Source: Cystobacter fuscus
Lineage (GTDB): Bacteria; Myxococcota; Myxococcia; Myxococcales; Myxococcaceae
Length of the DNA stretch: 64,000 nucleotides
Direction: 5' to 3'
NCBI RefSeq assembly: GCF_002305875.1
Contig: NZ_CP022098.1
Location: forward strand, 7,440,001 to 7,504,000
Below the pieces are notes generated by a model. The model had not been told where the DNA came from. It did no database searches and saw only the letters and a list, made by a program, of their open reading frames with translations. Below are positions 45,992-54,774 of the stretch, piece after piece. Each line of letters opens with the position of its first letter. Position 1 is the first letter of the stretch. Both the position numbers and the translations under genes were made by a program.

Positions 45992-48451
45992 ATGCACACT
46001 GACTCCCCTTCGGACTGCTTCGTACGGTCTGACGCGTCCGCGCGTCCGCCTCGCTGGCCCACCCTCCTGCTGTCCCTGGCCCTGGTGGCCTCCACGGGCT
46101 GTCCGGAGCCGGAGCCGAAGCCCCCCGAGCCCGAGCCCCGCTACCGGGCCACCATCCGCCGCACCGCCCACGGCATTCCCCACATCAGCGCCTCCAACCT
46201 CGGCGGCGTGGGCTTCGGTCAGGGATATGCCTTCGCCCAGGATCATGCCTGCACCCTGGCGGATCAGATCATCAAGGTTCGCGGCGAGCGCGCCCGCTTC
46301 TTCGGGGCGGGCGCCGGGGATGCCCACCTCTCCAGCGACTTCGCCTACCACGCCCTGGATCTGCTCGAGCGCGGCCGGGCCGGCCTCGAGACCCAGCCCG
46401 AGGACTCCCGTCAATTCCTCGAAGGCTTCACCACCGGCTACAACCACTTCCTGGAGAGCCCCGGAGCCACGCGGTTGTCCTGCGCCGGGCAGCCCTGGCT
46501 GCGCCCCATTGGCGCGGACGAGATGGTGGCCTATCTGATCAACATCGCGCTGACGGCCAGCGGCTACCGCTTCGTTGACGCCATCGCCGCGGCGCAGCCC
46601 CCCAGCCCCAAGGGCGTGCAGTCCGTACCGCCCGCGCTGCCACCGCGCGAGGAGGCGGGCCTCGCCAGCAACGGCTGGGCCCTGGGCGCCGAGCGCACGG
46701 CCAACGGGCGCGGCATGGTGCTGGCCAACCCGCACTTCCCCTGGGAGGGCGAGCTGCGGCTGTGGGAGAGCCACCTCACCGTGCCCGGCCAGCTCGACGT
46801 CTATGGCGTCTCCCTGCTCGGCGCGCCCGGTGTCGTCATCGGCTTCAACAAGGACGTGGCCTGGACGCATACCTTCTCGTCCGGCTCGCGCTTCACGGCC
46901 TATCTGTTGAAGCTCGTCCCCGGCAAGCCCACCACGTATCTGTATGAGGGTCAGGAGCGGCAGATGACGGCCCGGACCTTCACCCTCCAGGTGCTGCAGC
47001 CCGATGGCTCGCTGAAGGACGTCTCCCGCACCCTCTACAGCAGCCACCATGGACCCCTGCTGGCCCTGCCCGGCCTGGGCTGGACCGGCTCCGTCGCCGT
47101 CAGCTACCGGGACGCCAACCTCGACAACACCACCTTCTTCACCCAGTTCCTGGGCATGGGACGGGCCACCAGCCTCCAGCAGTACCAGGAGGTCTTCGCC
47201 ACCGCGCAGGGCAGCCCCTGGGTGAACACCATGGCCACGGATCGCGAGGGGAACACCTGGTACACGGATGCCTCGGCCACGCCCAACCTCAGCGCCGAGG
47301 CGCTGACGAAGTGGCAACAGGCGGTCGCCACGCCCGGCTCGCCGCAGGCCACGCTGCTGGCCCAGGGCATCGTGCTGCTCGACGGGAGCACCGCCATCAA
47401 CGAGTGGGTGGTGGAGCCCGGAGCGCGCAGCCCGGGGCTCGTTCCCTTCGCCCGGGTGCCGCAGCGGTCCCGCCGCGACTTCGTCTTCAACGCCAATGAC
47501 AGCTATTGGCTGGCCAACCCCGCGCAGCCCCTGGAGGGCTTCTCTCCCCTGCACGGCTTCGAGCGCGTGCCCCAGACGCCCCGCACCCGGATGAACCTCG
47601 TCGCGCTCACCGAGGTGCGCGAGGGAGGCGCCTCCGGCGCCGATGGCCGGTTCACCCTCGAGGAGCTGCAGGCCACCGTCCTCGACAACCGCGGCATGAC
47701 GGCCGAGTTGCTGCGCGCGCAGGTGGTCCAGCGCTGTCAGGCCAACCCCACGGGTAACGCTCGGGGCCAGGCCGTGGACCTCACCCAGGCGTGTGCCGTG
47801 CTGGCGGCGTGGGATGGCCACTACGACCTGAGCAGCGTGGGCGCTCCCCTCTGGCGCGAGCTGATGGGCATCTACGGCACCGCGGCCCTGCAGAACGCGG
47901 GCACCCTCTTCGCCACGGCCTTCTCGCCCGCTCAACCCATGGAGACACCGAACACGCTCGTACCGGCGCCCGCGACGGGGGCGGATCCGCTCCTGGACAA
48001 GCTGGCCGAGGCCGTGCTGCGACTGGGGGATGCGAGCATCGCGGTGGATACGCCGCTGGGCCAGGTGCAGTTCACCCCACGAGGTGGCACGCGTACGGCC
48101 CTCCACGGTGGCGTCGCGGTGGATGGCACGATGAATGTCGTCAGCTACCGCATCCTGCAGTCCACCCTGGCCGGGCCGACACCGCGCGGCACGGTCATCA
48201 ATTCCGCGTCGGGCCTCACCACCGACGGCTACGTCATCAACTATGGGACGAGCTTCCTCATGGCCATGAACTACACCGACAGCGGCCTGGAGGCCCGGGC
48301 CCTGCTCACCTACGGCGAGTCCGAGGACCCGTCCCACCTCAACGACCAGCTCCAGCTCTTCTCCCAGAAGCAGTGGCGGCCCATCCTCTTCTCCGAGCAG
48401 GAGATTGCCAGCTCTCCGGTCCTCGAGACGACGACCGTCACCCGGGAGTAA
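45992..48451 (+). CDS. Penicillin acylase/AHL acylase family lipoprotein (Ntn hydrolase)
   Basis: A proenzyme of 819 residues. A lipoprotein-like signal ends near VASTGC and is followed by a Pro/Glu-rich tether, so the enzyme should sit on the cell surface or in the periplasm. The small-subunit part begins with ATIRRTAHGIPHI, as in penicillin acylases and acyl-homoserine-lactone acylases. Self-cleavage should expose the N-terminal Ser of SNGWALGAERT, which is the catalytic residue. The large subunit has NPHFPW and later VVIGFNKDVAWTHT, both family hallmarks. The ATG at 45992 is preferred to the in-frame TTG at 45950 because the signal peptide follows it. Possible substrates are beta-lactams, acyl homoserine lactones or lipopeptides; the sequence does not decide. 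Confidence 0.88.
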   Translation: MHTDSPSDCFVRSDASARPPRWPTLLLSLALVASTGCPEPEPKPPEPEPRYRATIRRTAHGIPHISASNLGGVGFGQGYAFAQDHACTLADQIIKVRGERARFFGAGAGDAHLSSDFAYHALDLLERGRAGLETQPEDSRQFLEGFTTGYNHFLESPGATRLSCAGQPWLRPIGADEMVAYLINIALTASGYRFVDAIAAAQPPSPKGVQSVPPALPPREEAGLASNGWALGAERTANGRGMVLANPHFPWEGELRLWESHLTVPGQLDVYGVSLLGAPGVVIGFNKDVAWTHTFSSGSRFTAYLLKLVPGKPTTYLYEGQERQMTARTFTLQVLQPDGSLKDVSRTLYSSHHGPLLALPGLGWTGSVAVSYRDANLDNTTFFTQFLGMGRATSLQQYQEVFATAQGSPWVNTMATDREGNTWYTDASATPNLSAEALTKWQQAVATPGSPQATLLAQGIVLLDGSTAINEWVVEPGARSPGLVPFARVPQRSRRDFVFNANDSYWLANPAQPLEGFSPLHGFERVPQTPRTRMNLVALTEVREGGASGADGRFTLEELQATVLDNRGMTAELLRAQVVQRCQANPTGNARGQAVDLTQACAVLAAWDGHYDLSSVGAPLWRELMGIYGTAALQNAGTLFATAFSPAQPMETPNTLVPAPATGADPLLDKLAEAVLRLGDASIAVDTPLGQVQFTPRGGTRTALHGGVAVDGTMNVVSYRILQSTLAGPTPRGTVINSASGLTTDGYVINYGTSFLMAMNYTDSGLEARALLTYGESEDPSHLNDQLQLFSQKQWRPILFSEQEIASSPVLETTTVTRE

Positions 48452-48526
48452 CCAGGTACGTCGCGGTGGCGCTGGAGGCGCTGCGAGGGGACAATCCGTT
48501 CCGAGAACACTCGGGGGCCGAAAACC

Positions 48527-48733
48527 ATGGCGATGGTGAAGCCCGGGCAGCGCATCCGCATGACCTGGCAGCCAAAGGGCTGGAAGAAACCCGCGACCCT
48601 ACAGCTCACCCTGGTGCCGAAGGCACGAGGCGCCTCCCTCCACGTGCACATGGAGAAGCTGCCGGACGCGAAGGCCCGCGAGGCGATGCGCGAGCACTGG
48701 TCCCGGGTGCTCGAAGGACTCTTTCGCGAGTAG
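48527..48733 (+). pseudogene. C-terminal remnant of an SRPBCC (AHSA1-like) protein
   Basis: A 68-residue frame that matches the end of SRPBCC/START-like proteins in pattern: MTWQPKGWKKPATLQLTL, then RGASLHVHMEKLPDAKAREAMREHW. The first two thirds of such a protein (about 90 residues with the beta-hairpins that make the cavity) are absent upstream in all frames. There is no good ribosome site. It is best seen as a decayed gene; a short functional protein cannot be excluded. Confidence 0.6.
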
Positions 48734-48768
48734 TGTGGGGCGGGTTCAACCCCCAAGGAGTGGAGCCC

Positions 48769-49308
48769 GTGCCCGCCATCGACATTCCCGCCATCGACAC
48801 CGAGCGCCTCACGCTCCGCGGCCCGCGACGCGAGGACTTCGAGGAAGCGTTCGAGATGTGGGGAGACCCACGGGTGACCCGGTACATCAGCGGCAGGCCA
48901 TCCACGCGCGAGGACATGTGGTCCCGGCTGCTGCGCTACGTGGGCCACTGGGCGGTGATGGGGTACGGATTCTGGGTGGTGCGCGAGAAGAGCACGGGCC
49001 GGTTCGTCGGCGAGGTGGGACTCGCGGACTTCCGGCGGGAGCTCGAACCCTCGTTCGAGGGGGCGAAGGAGGCGGGCTGGGTGCTGTCTCCGTCGGCGCA
49101 CGGAAAGGGGTTCGCCACGGAGGCGGTGAGCGCGGCGCTGAGGTGGGCGGACGGCAGGTTCGGTCCAGAGCGCGTGGTGTGCATCATCAACCCGGGGAAT
49201 GAGGCTTCCCTCAAGGTCGCGCACAAGTGCGGGTTCCGTGAATTCACACGCGGCTCGTACAAGGGCGAGCCGACGCTGATGCTCGAGCGGGTTCCCGGCA
49301 CCAGGTGA
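48769..49308 (+). CDS. GNAT family N-acetyltransferase (RimJ/RimL type)
   Basis: A 179-residue acetyltransferase. It starts with TERLTLRGPRREDFEEAFEMW, typical of the RimJ/RimL subgroup that includes enzymes acting on ribosomal proteins or small amines. The acetyl-CoA loop is SAHGKGFATEAVSAAL, followed by NPGNEASLKVAHKCGFRE. The GTG at 48769 is chosen because AAGGAG is 8 bases upstream; the frame is open far upstream but without family similarity. It stands alone between the SRPBCC remnant and the convergent orphan gene. Confidence 0.9.
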   Translation: MPAIDIPAIDTERLTLRGPRREDFEEAFEMWGDPRVTRYISGRPSTREDMWSRLLRYVGHWAVMGYGFWVVREKSTGRFVGEVGLADFRRELEPSFEGAKEAGWVLSPSAHGKGFATEAVSAALRWADGRFGPERVVCIINPGNEASLKVAHKCGFREFTRGSYKGEPTLMLERVPGTR

Positions 49309-49333
49309 GCGGGCGGGAGCCACCCTCCAGCGT

Positions 49334-50668
49334 CTACCACTTGTCGTGGTGCTTGATTTGAAGCTCGAAGCCCCGCTGGATGCGATCCCACGCGTCGAGA
49401 ACCGCCTCCTTGAGCCACTGCATGGGCACGGCGTCGGGCTTGACGCACAGCTCGGCGAGGAGGAACGCGGCCCGCGCGCCCTGCTTCCCCCACCGCTTCA
49501 CGATCTCCTGGGGAACGGGGACGCCGGAGTGGATCAGCCCATCCGTGAGCTGGTACAGCAGGTTGTCGAGCCGCGGAGCGGAGAAATGCTTCTGCTTGTT
49601 GCCCATGTAGTACACGTGGTCCGCGAGCGCGATCTGGTTGAGCACCTCGTGGTGGAGCGCGGCATAGCCATACTCACCCTGGAGCAGCCGGACGGTGGCG
49701 TCGAGGATCTCCTTGGCACTCTGGCTGCGCGTGAAGAGGGGGTAGAGATCCGCGAGGATGGAGTGGAAGGGGGGCAGCTCGCGAAACCCACGGGTCGAGT
49801 CGTTGTTGTAGCCGAGCGCGCCCTGGTACTTCACGTTGTTGGGCTGGGACAGGTCCAGGCCCAGGTAGGGGTGGGTCATGAAGACATCCCGCCCCTCGCG
49901 CCCGCGCAGGAGCAGCACGGAGTCGATGGCCAGCCGGTTCGCGCCTGGGAAGCGCTCCGGCTGAGTGACCTTCTTCATCTCCTCGACGCTCGAGTTCACC
50001 GAGGCGATCATCCGCATCCACGCACGCTCGATGGGCTTGAGCTCCTCGAGCGCCAGCCACGCCACGGGAATGATGGGCGAGAAGGCCATGTGGGAAACGA
50101 AGAGGTGCTCCTTGGATTCGTCCCAGAGCGCGACGAAGGAGCAGGAGGTCACGCTGAACGTGATGAGCTCCTCGATCCAGATGCGATCTTTCGAATTGAG
50201 CGGGGGAAGCGTGTACTTGCGCCAGACACAGTCGGCGTTCTTGTGTCCTCCGCAGTGGTGCTTGTCCTTGGGGAGCGACAAGGTCGACTGCGCATCGCAC
50301 AGGGGTTCACTCCGTCCCGGGGCAACGAGCCGGTGGGCCTGGGTCTCGGGCAGGGCGCCACTGTAGGAGTGGGAGTACACCGCCCGGAGGAAGTAGCGGC
50401 CCGAGAAGGCGTCCCGTTGCAGGTAGGCGGCATGGTCCCAGCCCAGCATGAGGACCTGTCCGCTCCGGCCCTTGGGCTTGAGCAAGCCCGAGTACTTGAG
50501 GGCCAGGGCCTCCCCCGTCTGCGACAGCACCCCTCCCTTGAAGAGGGTGATGAGCTGGATCACCTCCTTCGCGAAGGGCGCGCTCTGGGTGATCTGGACT
50601 CCCGATCCCTCATTCGAGGCGAGCGACTCATACTCGAACTTGCGAGGCTGCCGATAATCTCTGCCCAT
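49334..50668 (-). CDS. Conserved-looking protein of unknown function (444 residues)
   Basis: I do not recognise this protein. It has no signal peptide or membrane helix, so it is probably cytosolic. A Cys/His-rich segment in the first half (HHCGGHKNADC) could bind a metal. The rest is a mixed alpha/beta sequence with several aromatic pairs (HPYLGLDL; LADHVYYMG). Codon use is normal for the region and the frame is intact over its full length, so it is a real gene. The start MGRDYRQPRKFEYESL follows a plausible ribosome site (GGAGC). It points toward the GNAT gene. Context gives no clue to its role. Confidence 0.75.
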   Translation of the reverse strand: MGRDYRQPRKFEYESLASNEGSGVQITQSAPFAKEVIQLITLFKGGVLSQTGEALALKYSGLLKPKGRSGQVLMLGWDHAAYLQRDAFSGRYFLRAVYSHSYSGALPETQAHRLVAPGRSEPLCDAQSTLSLPKDKHHCGGHKNADCVWRKYTLPPLNSKDRIWIEELITFSVTSCSFVALWDESKEHLFVSHMAFSPIIPVAWLALEELKPIERAWMRMIASVNSSVEEMKKVTQPERFPGANRLAIDSVLLLRGREGRDVFMTHPYLGLDLSQPNNVKYQGALGYNNDSTRGFRELPPFHSILADLYPLFTRSQSAKEILDATVRLLQGEYGYAALHHEVLNQIALADHVYYMGNKQKHFSAPRLDNLLYQLTDGLIHSGVPVPQEIVKRWGKQGARAAFLLAELCVKPDAVPMQWLKEAVLDAWDRIQRGFELQIKHHDKW

Positions 50669-50760
50669 GGGGTGCTCCTTGGCGGCGGGAGACCCGCATC
50701 ATGCCAGAAGCGCATTCCCTGGTGAGACAGGCTTCGAATCCGTCTCCCCTGCCCTCCTCC

Positions 50761-51210
50761 TCATCCGTTGTGGCAGATGACGCGCGCGACGCACTTCGCC
50801 TTCTCACCGGTGGAGGTGAGGACCTCGGCGAACGTCTTGAGGCGGATGGGCTGGCCCGTCCGCGCACGCTGCTCGTGGCCCGCGAGGCTCGCGCACTGCT
50901 CGTACCCCTCCAGCGTGAAGTAACTGGTCCCGCCGATGCTCACGCCTGGCTCGACGTCGATGCTCACGTGGGTCGGGACCGCGGAGCGGGGCCAGTCATG
51001 AATGGAGGTGACCGTGAGCGTCCGCGTCTCGCTGTCGTTGAAGATGTACGTGTCGACGGCGATGTGCGCCGGGTAGCTGTGCACCTCCGCCACGACGCCA
51101 CCGTCGATGAAGCGCTCACAGCGCAGCTCGGACTCCTCCTCGGTCGCCGCCGCCGTTGTTGCGTTGAACACCACGAAGCCGATGGCTGCTGCCGCCCAAC
51201 CGTTGCGCAT
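50761..51210 (-). CDS. Small exported protein of unknown function
   Basis: A 149-residue protein with a signal peptide (MRNGWAAAAIGFVVFNATTAAA) and a mature part of alternating strands (HIAVDTYIFND, TLTVTSIHDW). Four Cys residues in the mature part could form two disulfides. GGGAGGA lies 7 bases upstream of the ATG at 51210, which decides the start over the longer frame. It is probably periplasmic or secreted. The 287-base gap to the next gene (51211-51497) shows no gene or clear signal. Confidence 0.72.
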   Translation of the reverse strand: MRNGWAAAAIGFVVFNATTAAATEEESELRCERFIDGGVVAEVHSYPAHIAVDTYIFNDSETRTLTVTSIHDWPRSAVPTHVSIDVEPGVSIGGTSYFTLEGYEQCASLAGHEQRARTGQPIRLKTFAEVLTSTGEKAKCVARVICHNG

Positions 51211-51497
51211 GTGTGTCGTCCTCCCAGCAAGACGCGACGAGGCTGAGATCGGAGCGCTGCGGTCACAAGGCAGGCGCCATGCGGCGTGTTCCTGGGAAGT
51301 TGGGGGCTCGACAGCGCCGCGGGCGCCGCGTGCGATACCCAACGCTCGACTTCACCTGGTGGTTTCGAGCACTCGGGTGGCCGGGCGCACACAGCTCTGC
51401 GGCACCCGGCCGCCGAGCGCATGGCCCGGCGAGCAGACCCAGACCCGGGAGCGCGGCTGGGTAGCCCGGCGGGCGCGGCAGCCGGGGGTGGTGCCGC

Positions 51498-52229
51498 TCA
51501 GGCGCGGCGGCGGCGGCGGAGAAGCCCGAGCGCCAGCATGATCAGGCCGGCGGCCGGCGCGGCCGCGGTGCCGGAAACGCCGCCGAGCTGACAACCTCCG
51601 CCACCCTTGCCCGGCGCGTCGTCCGGCGGGACACCCTCGCCACCCGTACCGCCGCCGTCGCTGGACGCGGCGACCGTGACGGTGGCGCAGTGGTGGTAGT
51701 AGCAGCCACCGGGGTTGTTGATCGCATGGTTCGACATGAACTGGGTGATCTGCAGCGTGCACTTGTCGCAGGTGAAGTCCTGAGGCAGCTGGACCTGGAG
51801 CGTCTGCGGACCAGAGAGCGGCGAGGAGTGCACGAGCAGACCGTCGGCGAGCAGCGGCAGCGTCGGGTTCTCGTTGATGGGGGTGCTACCGCACGGCGTG
51901 CTGCCGGCGGTGACCGGCGGATCGGGGGGCAGCGAGTTCATGTCCTGGGCGATCGAGACGCGGTAGTGGCCGGGGTGGAAGATCGTCTCGGTGAGGGCGA
52001 TGGTGATCATCTGCCCCGGGCGGTAGGTGGTGACCGCGCCGGTGGGCTGGGCCGGCTGCCCGGGGTCGGCCTGGCCGCAGGGCTCGCTCTTCTGCGGGTT
52101 GCCGAGACGGTCCTGCTCCGCCCAGCTCGCCGGCTGCTGGATGCTGAAGTGGGCGCGCGCCGGCGCGGCGGAAAGGAGGAGCGCCGTCGACGCGGCGATG
52201 AGGGAAGGGGTCGGGGAGGGTCGCATCAT
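51498..52229 (-). CDS. Lytic polysaccharide monooxygenase-like protein with MYXO-CTERM-type tail
   Basis: A 243-residue exported protein. Cleavage after PARA would place a histidine (HFSIQQPASW) at the mature N-terminus, as required for the copper histidine brace of LPMOs. A second candidate copper ligand lies in FHPGHYRVSIA. Conserved Cys pairs (for example CDKC) suggest disulfides. It fits the group known as SCE4755-family polysaccharide monooxygenase-like proteins in myxobacteria. The C-terminus has a Gly/Pro-rich linker, a Cys, a hydrophobic helix and RRRRRA, the layout of a MYXO-CTERM surface-anchoring signal. It may attack chitin-like or other polysaccharides of prey. True oxidase activity is not shown by sequence alone. 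Confidence 0.78.
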   Translation of the reverse strand: MMRPSPTPSLIAASTALLLSAAPARAHFSIQQPASWAEQDRLGNPQKSEPCGQADPGQPAQPTGAVTTYRPGQMITIALTETIFHPGHYRVSIAQDMNSLPPDPPVTAGSTPCGSTPINENPTLPLLADGLLVHSSPLSGPQTLQVQLPQDFTCDKCTLQITQFMSNHAINNPGGCYYHHCATVTVAASSDGGGTGGEGVPPDDAPGKGGGGCQLGGVSGTAAAPAAGLIMLALGLLRRRRRA

Positions 52230-52451
52230 GGGGTTTTCTCCAGGCTGACAGCTGGCGGTAGCCTAATGCGCAACGGAGACAGGCCCTAAAACCTTGTGTC
52301 GATGCCGACCCACCATTCCACTGAGTACTGCAGACAGGCACGAAGAAGCCCATGGCCGGAAACGTCCCCTCATGGTCCGCTGCGGCCCTGATGTCGGGGC
52401 CGTGGCGGGGCTATTCACCCTCGCGAACCCGCTGTCCCTCTGGAGTCCGAG

Positions 52452-54038
52452 ATGCTGAAGCCCGAAGACGTGCCCCTGGCCCAATCCGCCCTGTTGGTCA
52501 TCGACGTGCAGGACTCCTTCAAGGTGAGCCCACGCTGGGAGCGGCGCAGCACGCCGGACTTCGAGCGCAACGTCGCGTCGCTGGTGGACGCATACCGGGC
52601 CGCGGGGCTGCCGGTCCTCTACTTCCTGCACACGGACGGCGACCCCGGCTTCGAGCCGGGCAGCCCGCACCTGAAGCTGATGGACTTCCTCGCCCCGCGC
52701 ACGGACGAGCCCGTGCTGACGAAGCAGACACGCAACTGCTTCACCTCCACGCCCCTCTCGCCGATCCTGCTCGCCCGCGGCGTGCGGCGCCTGGCCGTGA
52801 CGGGCATCCAGATGGAGCAGTGCTGCGAGACGACGACGCGCGTGGCCGCGGACCTGGGCTACGCGGTGGACTTCGTGCTGGACGCCACGATGACGTTCCC
52901 CATCCCCAACTGGGACGTGCCGGGAGAGGAGCTCGGTGTCGACGCCATCACCGAGCGCACGGCGTACGCGCTGCGCCACCGCTTCGCGCGCATCACCCAC
53001 GCCCGGCAGCTGGTGGCCGAGCTCGCCGCCCTCCCCCCGCCCGGACCGCCGCGTGAGCCGGCGCGGCCCGCCCCTCCCCCGCCGCCGCGCCCCGCCCCGC
53101 GCGTCCTCTTCGCGCTCGCACCGGGCGTGGAGGTGATGGACCTGGCCGGGCCGATGCAGGCCTTCCACGAGGCCGCGGGCTTCGGGCACCCGTACGCCGT
53201 CACGTCCGTGTCCCCGACGCCCACCGTGCGCACGGCGCAGGGCCTGGAGCTCGCGGGCCTCGCGCCACTGCCGAAGGACGTGGGCCCCGGCGACCGCGTC
53301 GTCGTGCCGGGCTACCCGCTGGCGACGACGCGGGTGCCGCCCGCGCTGCTGTCCTGGTTGCGCGCGGCGGCGAACGCGGGCGCGCAGGTGTGCGCGGTGT
53401 GCACGGGGGCGTTCGCACTGGGCGAGGCGGGCCTGTTGGACGGCCGCCGCTGCACCACGCACTGGCGGCGCACACAGGAGTTGCAGGCGCGCTTCCCGCG
53501 TGCGCGAGTGCTGGGCGAGCGGCTCTTCGTGGAGGACGCGGGCGTCGTCACCAGCGCGGGCATCAGCGCGGGGGTGGACATGGCGCTCGCGCTGCTGGAG
53601 CGCGATGGCGGGCCACTGCTCGCCTCGAGCGTCGCGCGCGAGATGGTGGTGTACCTGCGCCGCGACGGGGCGCAGTCTCAGGACAGCGTCTACCTGGACT
53701 TCCAGACGCACCTGAACCCGGGCGTGCACCGCGTGCAGCAGTACCTGGTCGCACACCCCGAGGCGAAGGCGACGCTGGCCGAACTGGGCCGCGTGGCCTC
53801 CATGAGCGAGCGCAACCTCACACGCGCCTTCCGCCGCGCCACCGGCATCAGCGTGCACGCCTACCGCGAGCGCTTGCGGCTGGAGCGCGCCAAGGGCCTG
53901 CTGCGCAACCCCGAGCTCACGGTGGAGGCGGTGGCCGAGGCCTGCGGCTACGCCGACGTGCGCCAGCTGCGCCGCGTCTGGACCGCGGCGCACGGCGGGC
54001 CCCCGCGCCGCCCTCCCGCGCGCGGCGGGAAGACGTGA
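52452..54038 (+). CDS. Fusion of isochorismatase-like hydrolase with DJ-1/PfpI-AraC (GlxA-type) regulator
   Basis: A 528-residue three-domain protein. Residues 10-195 are an isochorismatase-like cysteine hydrolase: the Asp in LLVIDVQDSF, a Lys in VLTKQTRNCF and a Cys in GIQMEQCCETT, which should form the catalytic triad. A Pro-rich linker (about 197-217) leads to a DJ-1/PfpI domain (220-400) with the nucleophile elbow AVCTGAFALGEAGLLDGRRCTTHW. Residues 420-520 are an AraC helix-turn-helix pair (LAELGRVASMSERNLTRAFRRATG; VEAVAEACGYADVRQLRRVW). Normally these are two separate, often adjacent genes. GGAG 7 bases before the ATG supports the start. It could be a regulator that destroys its own inducer, but this is inference. 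Confidence 0.88.
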   Translation: MLKPEDVPLAQSALLVIDVQDSFKVSPRWERRSTPDFERNVASLVDAYRAAGLPVLYFLHTDGDPGFEPGSPHLKLMDFLAPRTDEPVLTKQTRNCFTSTPLSPILLARGVRRLAVTGIQMEQCCETTTRVAADLGYAVDFVLDATMTFPIPNWDVPGEELGVDAITERTAYALRHRFARITHARQLVAELAALPPPGPPREPARPAPPPPPRPAPRVLFALAPGVEVMDLAGPMQAFHEAAGFGHPYAVTSVSPTPTVRTAQGLELAGLAPLPKDVGPGDRVVVPGYPLATTRVPPALLSWLRAAANAGAQVCAVCTGAFALGEAGLLDGRRCTTHWRRTQELQARFPRARVLGERLFVEDAGVVTSAGISAGVDMALALLERDGGPLLASSVAREMVVYLRRDGAQSQDSVYLDFQTHLNPGVHRVQQYLVAHPEAKATLAELGRVASMSERNLTRAFRRATGISVHAYRERLRLERAKGLLRNPELTVEAVAEACGYADVRQLRRVWTAAHGGPPRRPPARGGKT

Positions 54039-54086
54039 CGGAGGGCCCGCGCCTCAGGATCGCGCACACCTTGAAAGCGGAGCGTC

Positions 54087-54695
54087 TCAGTAGGCCACGA
54101 CGGTGGGCTCCGTGGTGCTGGTGAAGAAGTCCGGGTAGGTGGCGAGGTAGTTGGAGCCGCTCCCGATCTCGAGCGGGATGATGCCGTCCTTGGTCCCCTG
54201 AACCCGGAGGGTGGTGCCATCGGCCAGGAAGGACAGCTCCTCGCAGAAGACGTTCGAGAAGCGGAATTCGTACTGCGCCACGAGCAACGTGGAGCGCACC
54301 ACCGATAGCGTGTCCGGCGTCAGGTGCAGCAGCTTCAGGTATGCGCCATTGGAGCCGCTCGGCGAGTAATCGTACGTGTAGCTGACGGCGACCCCAAGGT
54401 CGTTCGCGGCAATCGACAGGGCGGGTACCGAGTACGAGCCCTCGAGCACCACACTCGCGCTCGGCCATGGGCACGTGGAAGAGGCCTGCCGGGTGATGAC
54501 GGGCTCGAACAGGGGCGGATGCGAGTTCGAGCTTGTCCGCTGATAGGTAATGGAGAAGGTGCACCCCTGTGAGAAGGCAGAGGTCAGCGTGGCGGAGTCC
54601 GTAGCGGTTTCGGGCGACTCGTCGGTGGCGGACCCGCCACAGGCGGAGAGCAGGAGGGCGACAGCGAGGAGGGGGGCGGATTTCACGAGATGCAT
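54087..54695 (-). CDS. Hypothetical lipoprotein
   Basis: A 202-residue protein with a clear lipoprotein signal (MHLVKSAPLLAVALLLSACGG) and a Ser/Thr-rich tether after the Cys. The rest is beta-rich with three further Cys residues and no motif that I recognise. The ATG at 54695 is chosen because the signal peptide begins there; AAGGA lies 13 bases upstream. It converges on the hydrolase-regulator fusion gene with a 48-base gap. It is probably attached to the outer membrane. Confidence 0.75.
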   Translation of the reverse strand: MHLVKSAPLLAVALLLSACGGSATDESPETATDSATLTSAFSQGCTFSITYQRTSSNSHPPLFEPVITRQASSTCPWPSASVVLEGSYSVPALSIAANDLGVAVSYTYDYSPSGSNGAYLKLLHLTPDTLSVVRSTLLVAQYEFRFSNVFCEELSFLADGTTLRVQGTKDGIIPLEIGSGSNYLATYPDFFTSTTEPTVVAY

Positions 54696-54774
54696 GGGGT
54701 TTTGTTTCCTTTGCGTCGATGATTCAACCTGATGGACCGAGTCTCCCCAGGCGTGCTGCTCCATATGTTTCGTC

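Noticed and set aside
51211-51497. Small genes in the gap before the LPMO-like gene
   Set aside because: Open frames there are Arg/Ala/Gly-rich shadows without ribosome sites or recognisable motifs.
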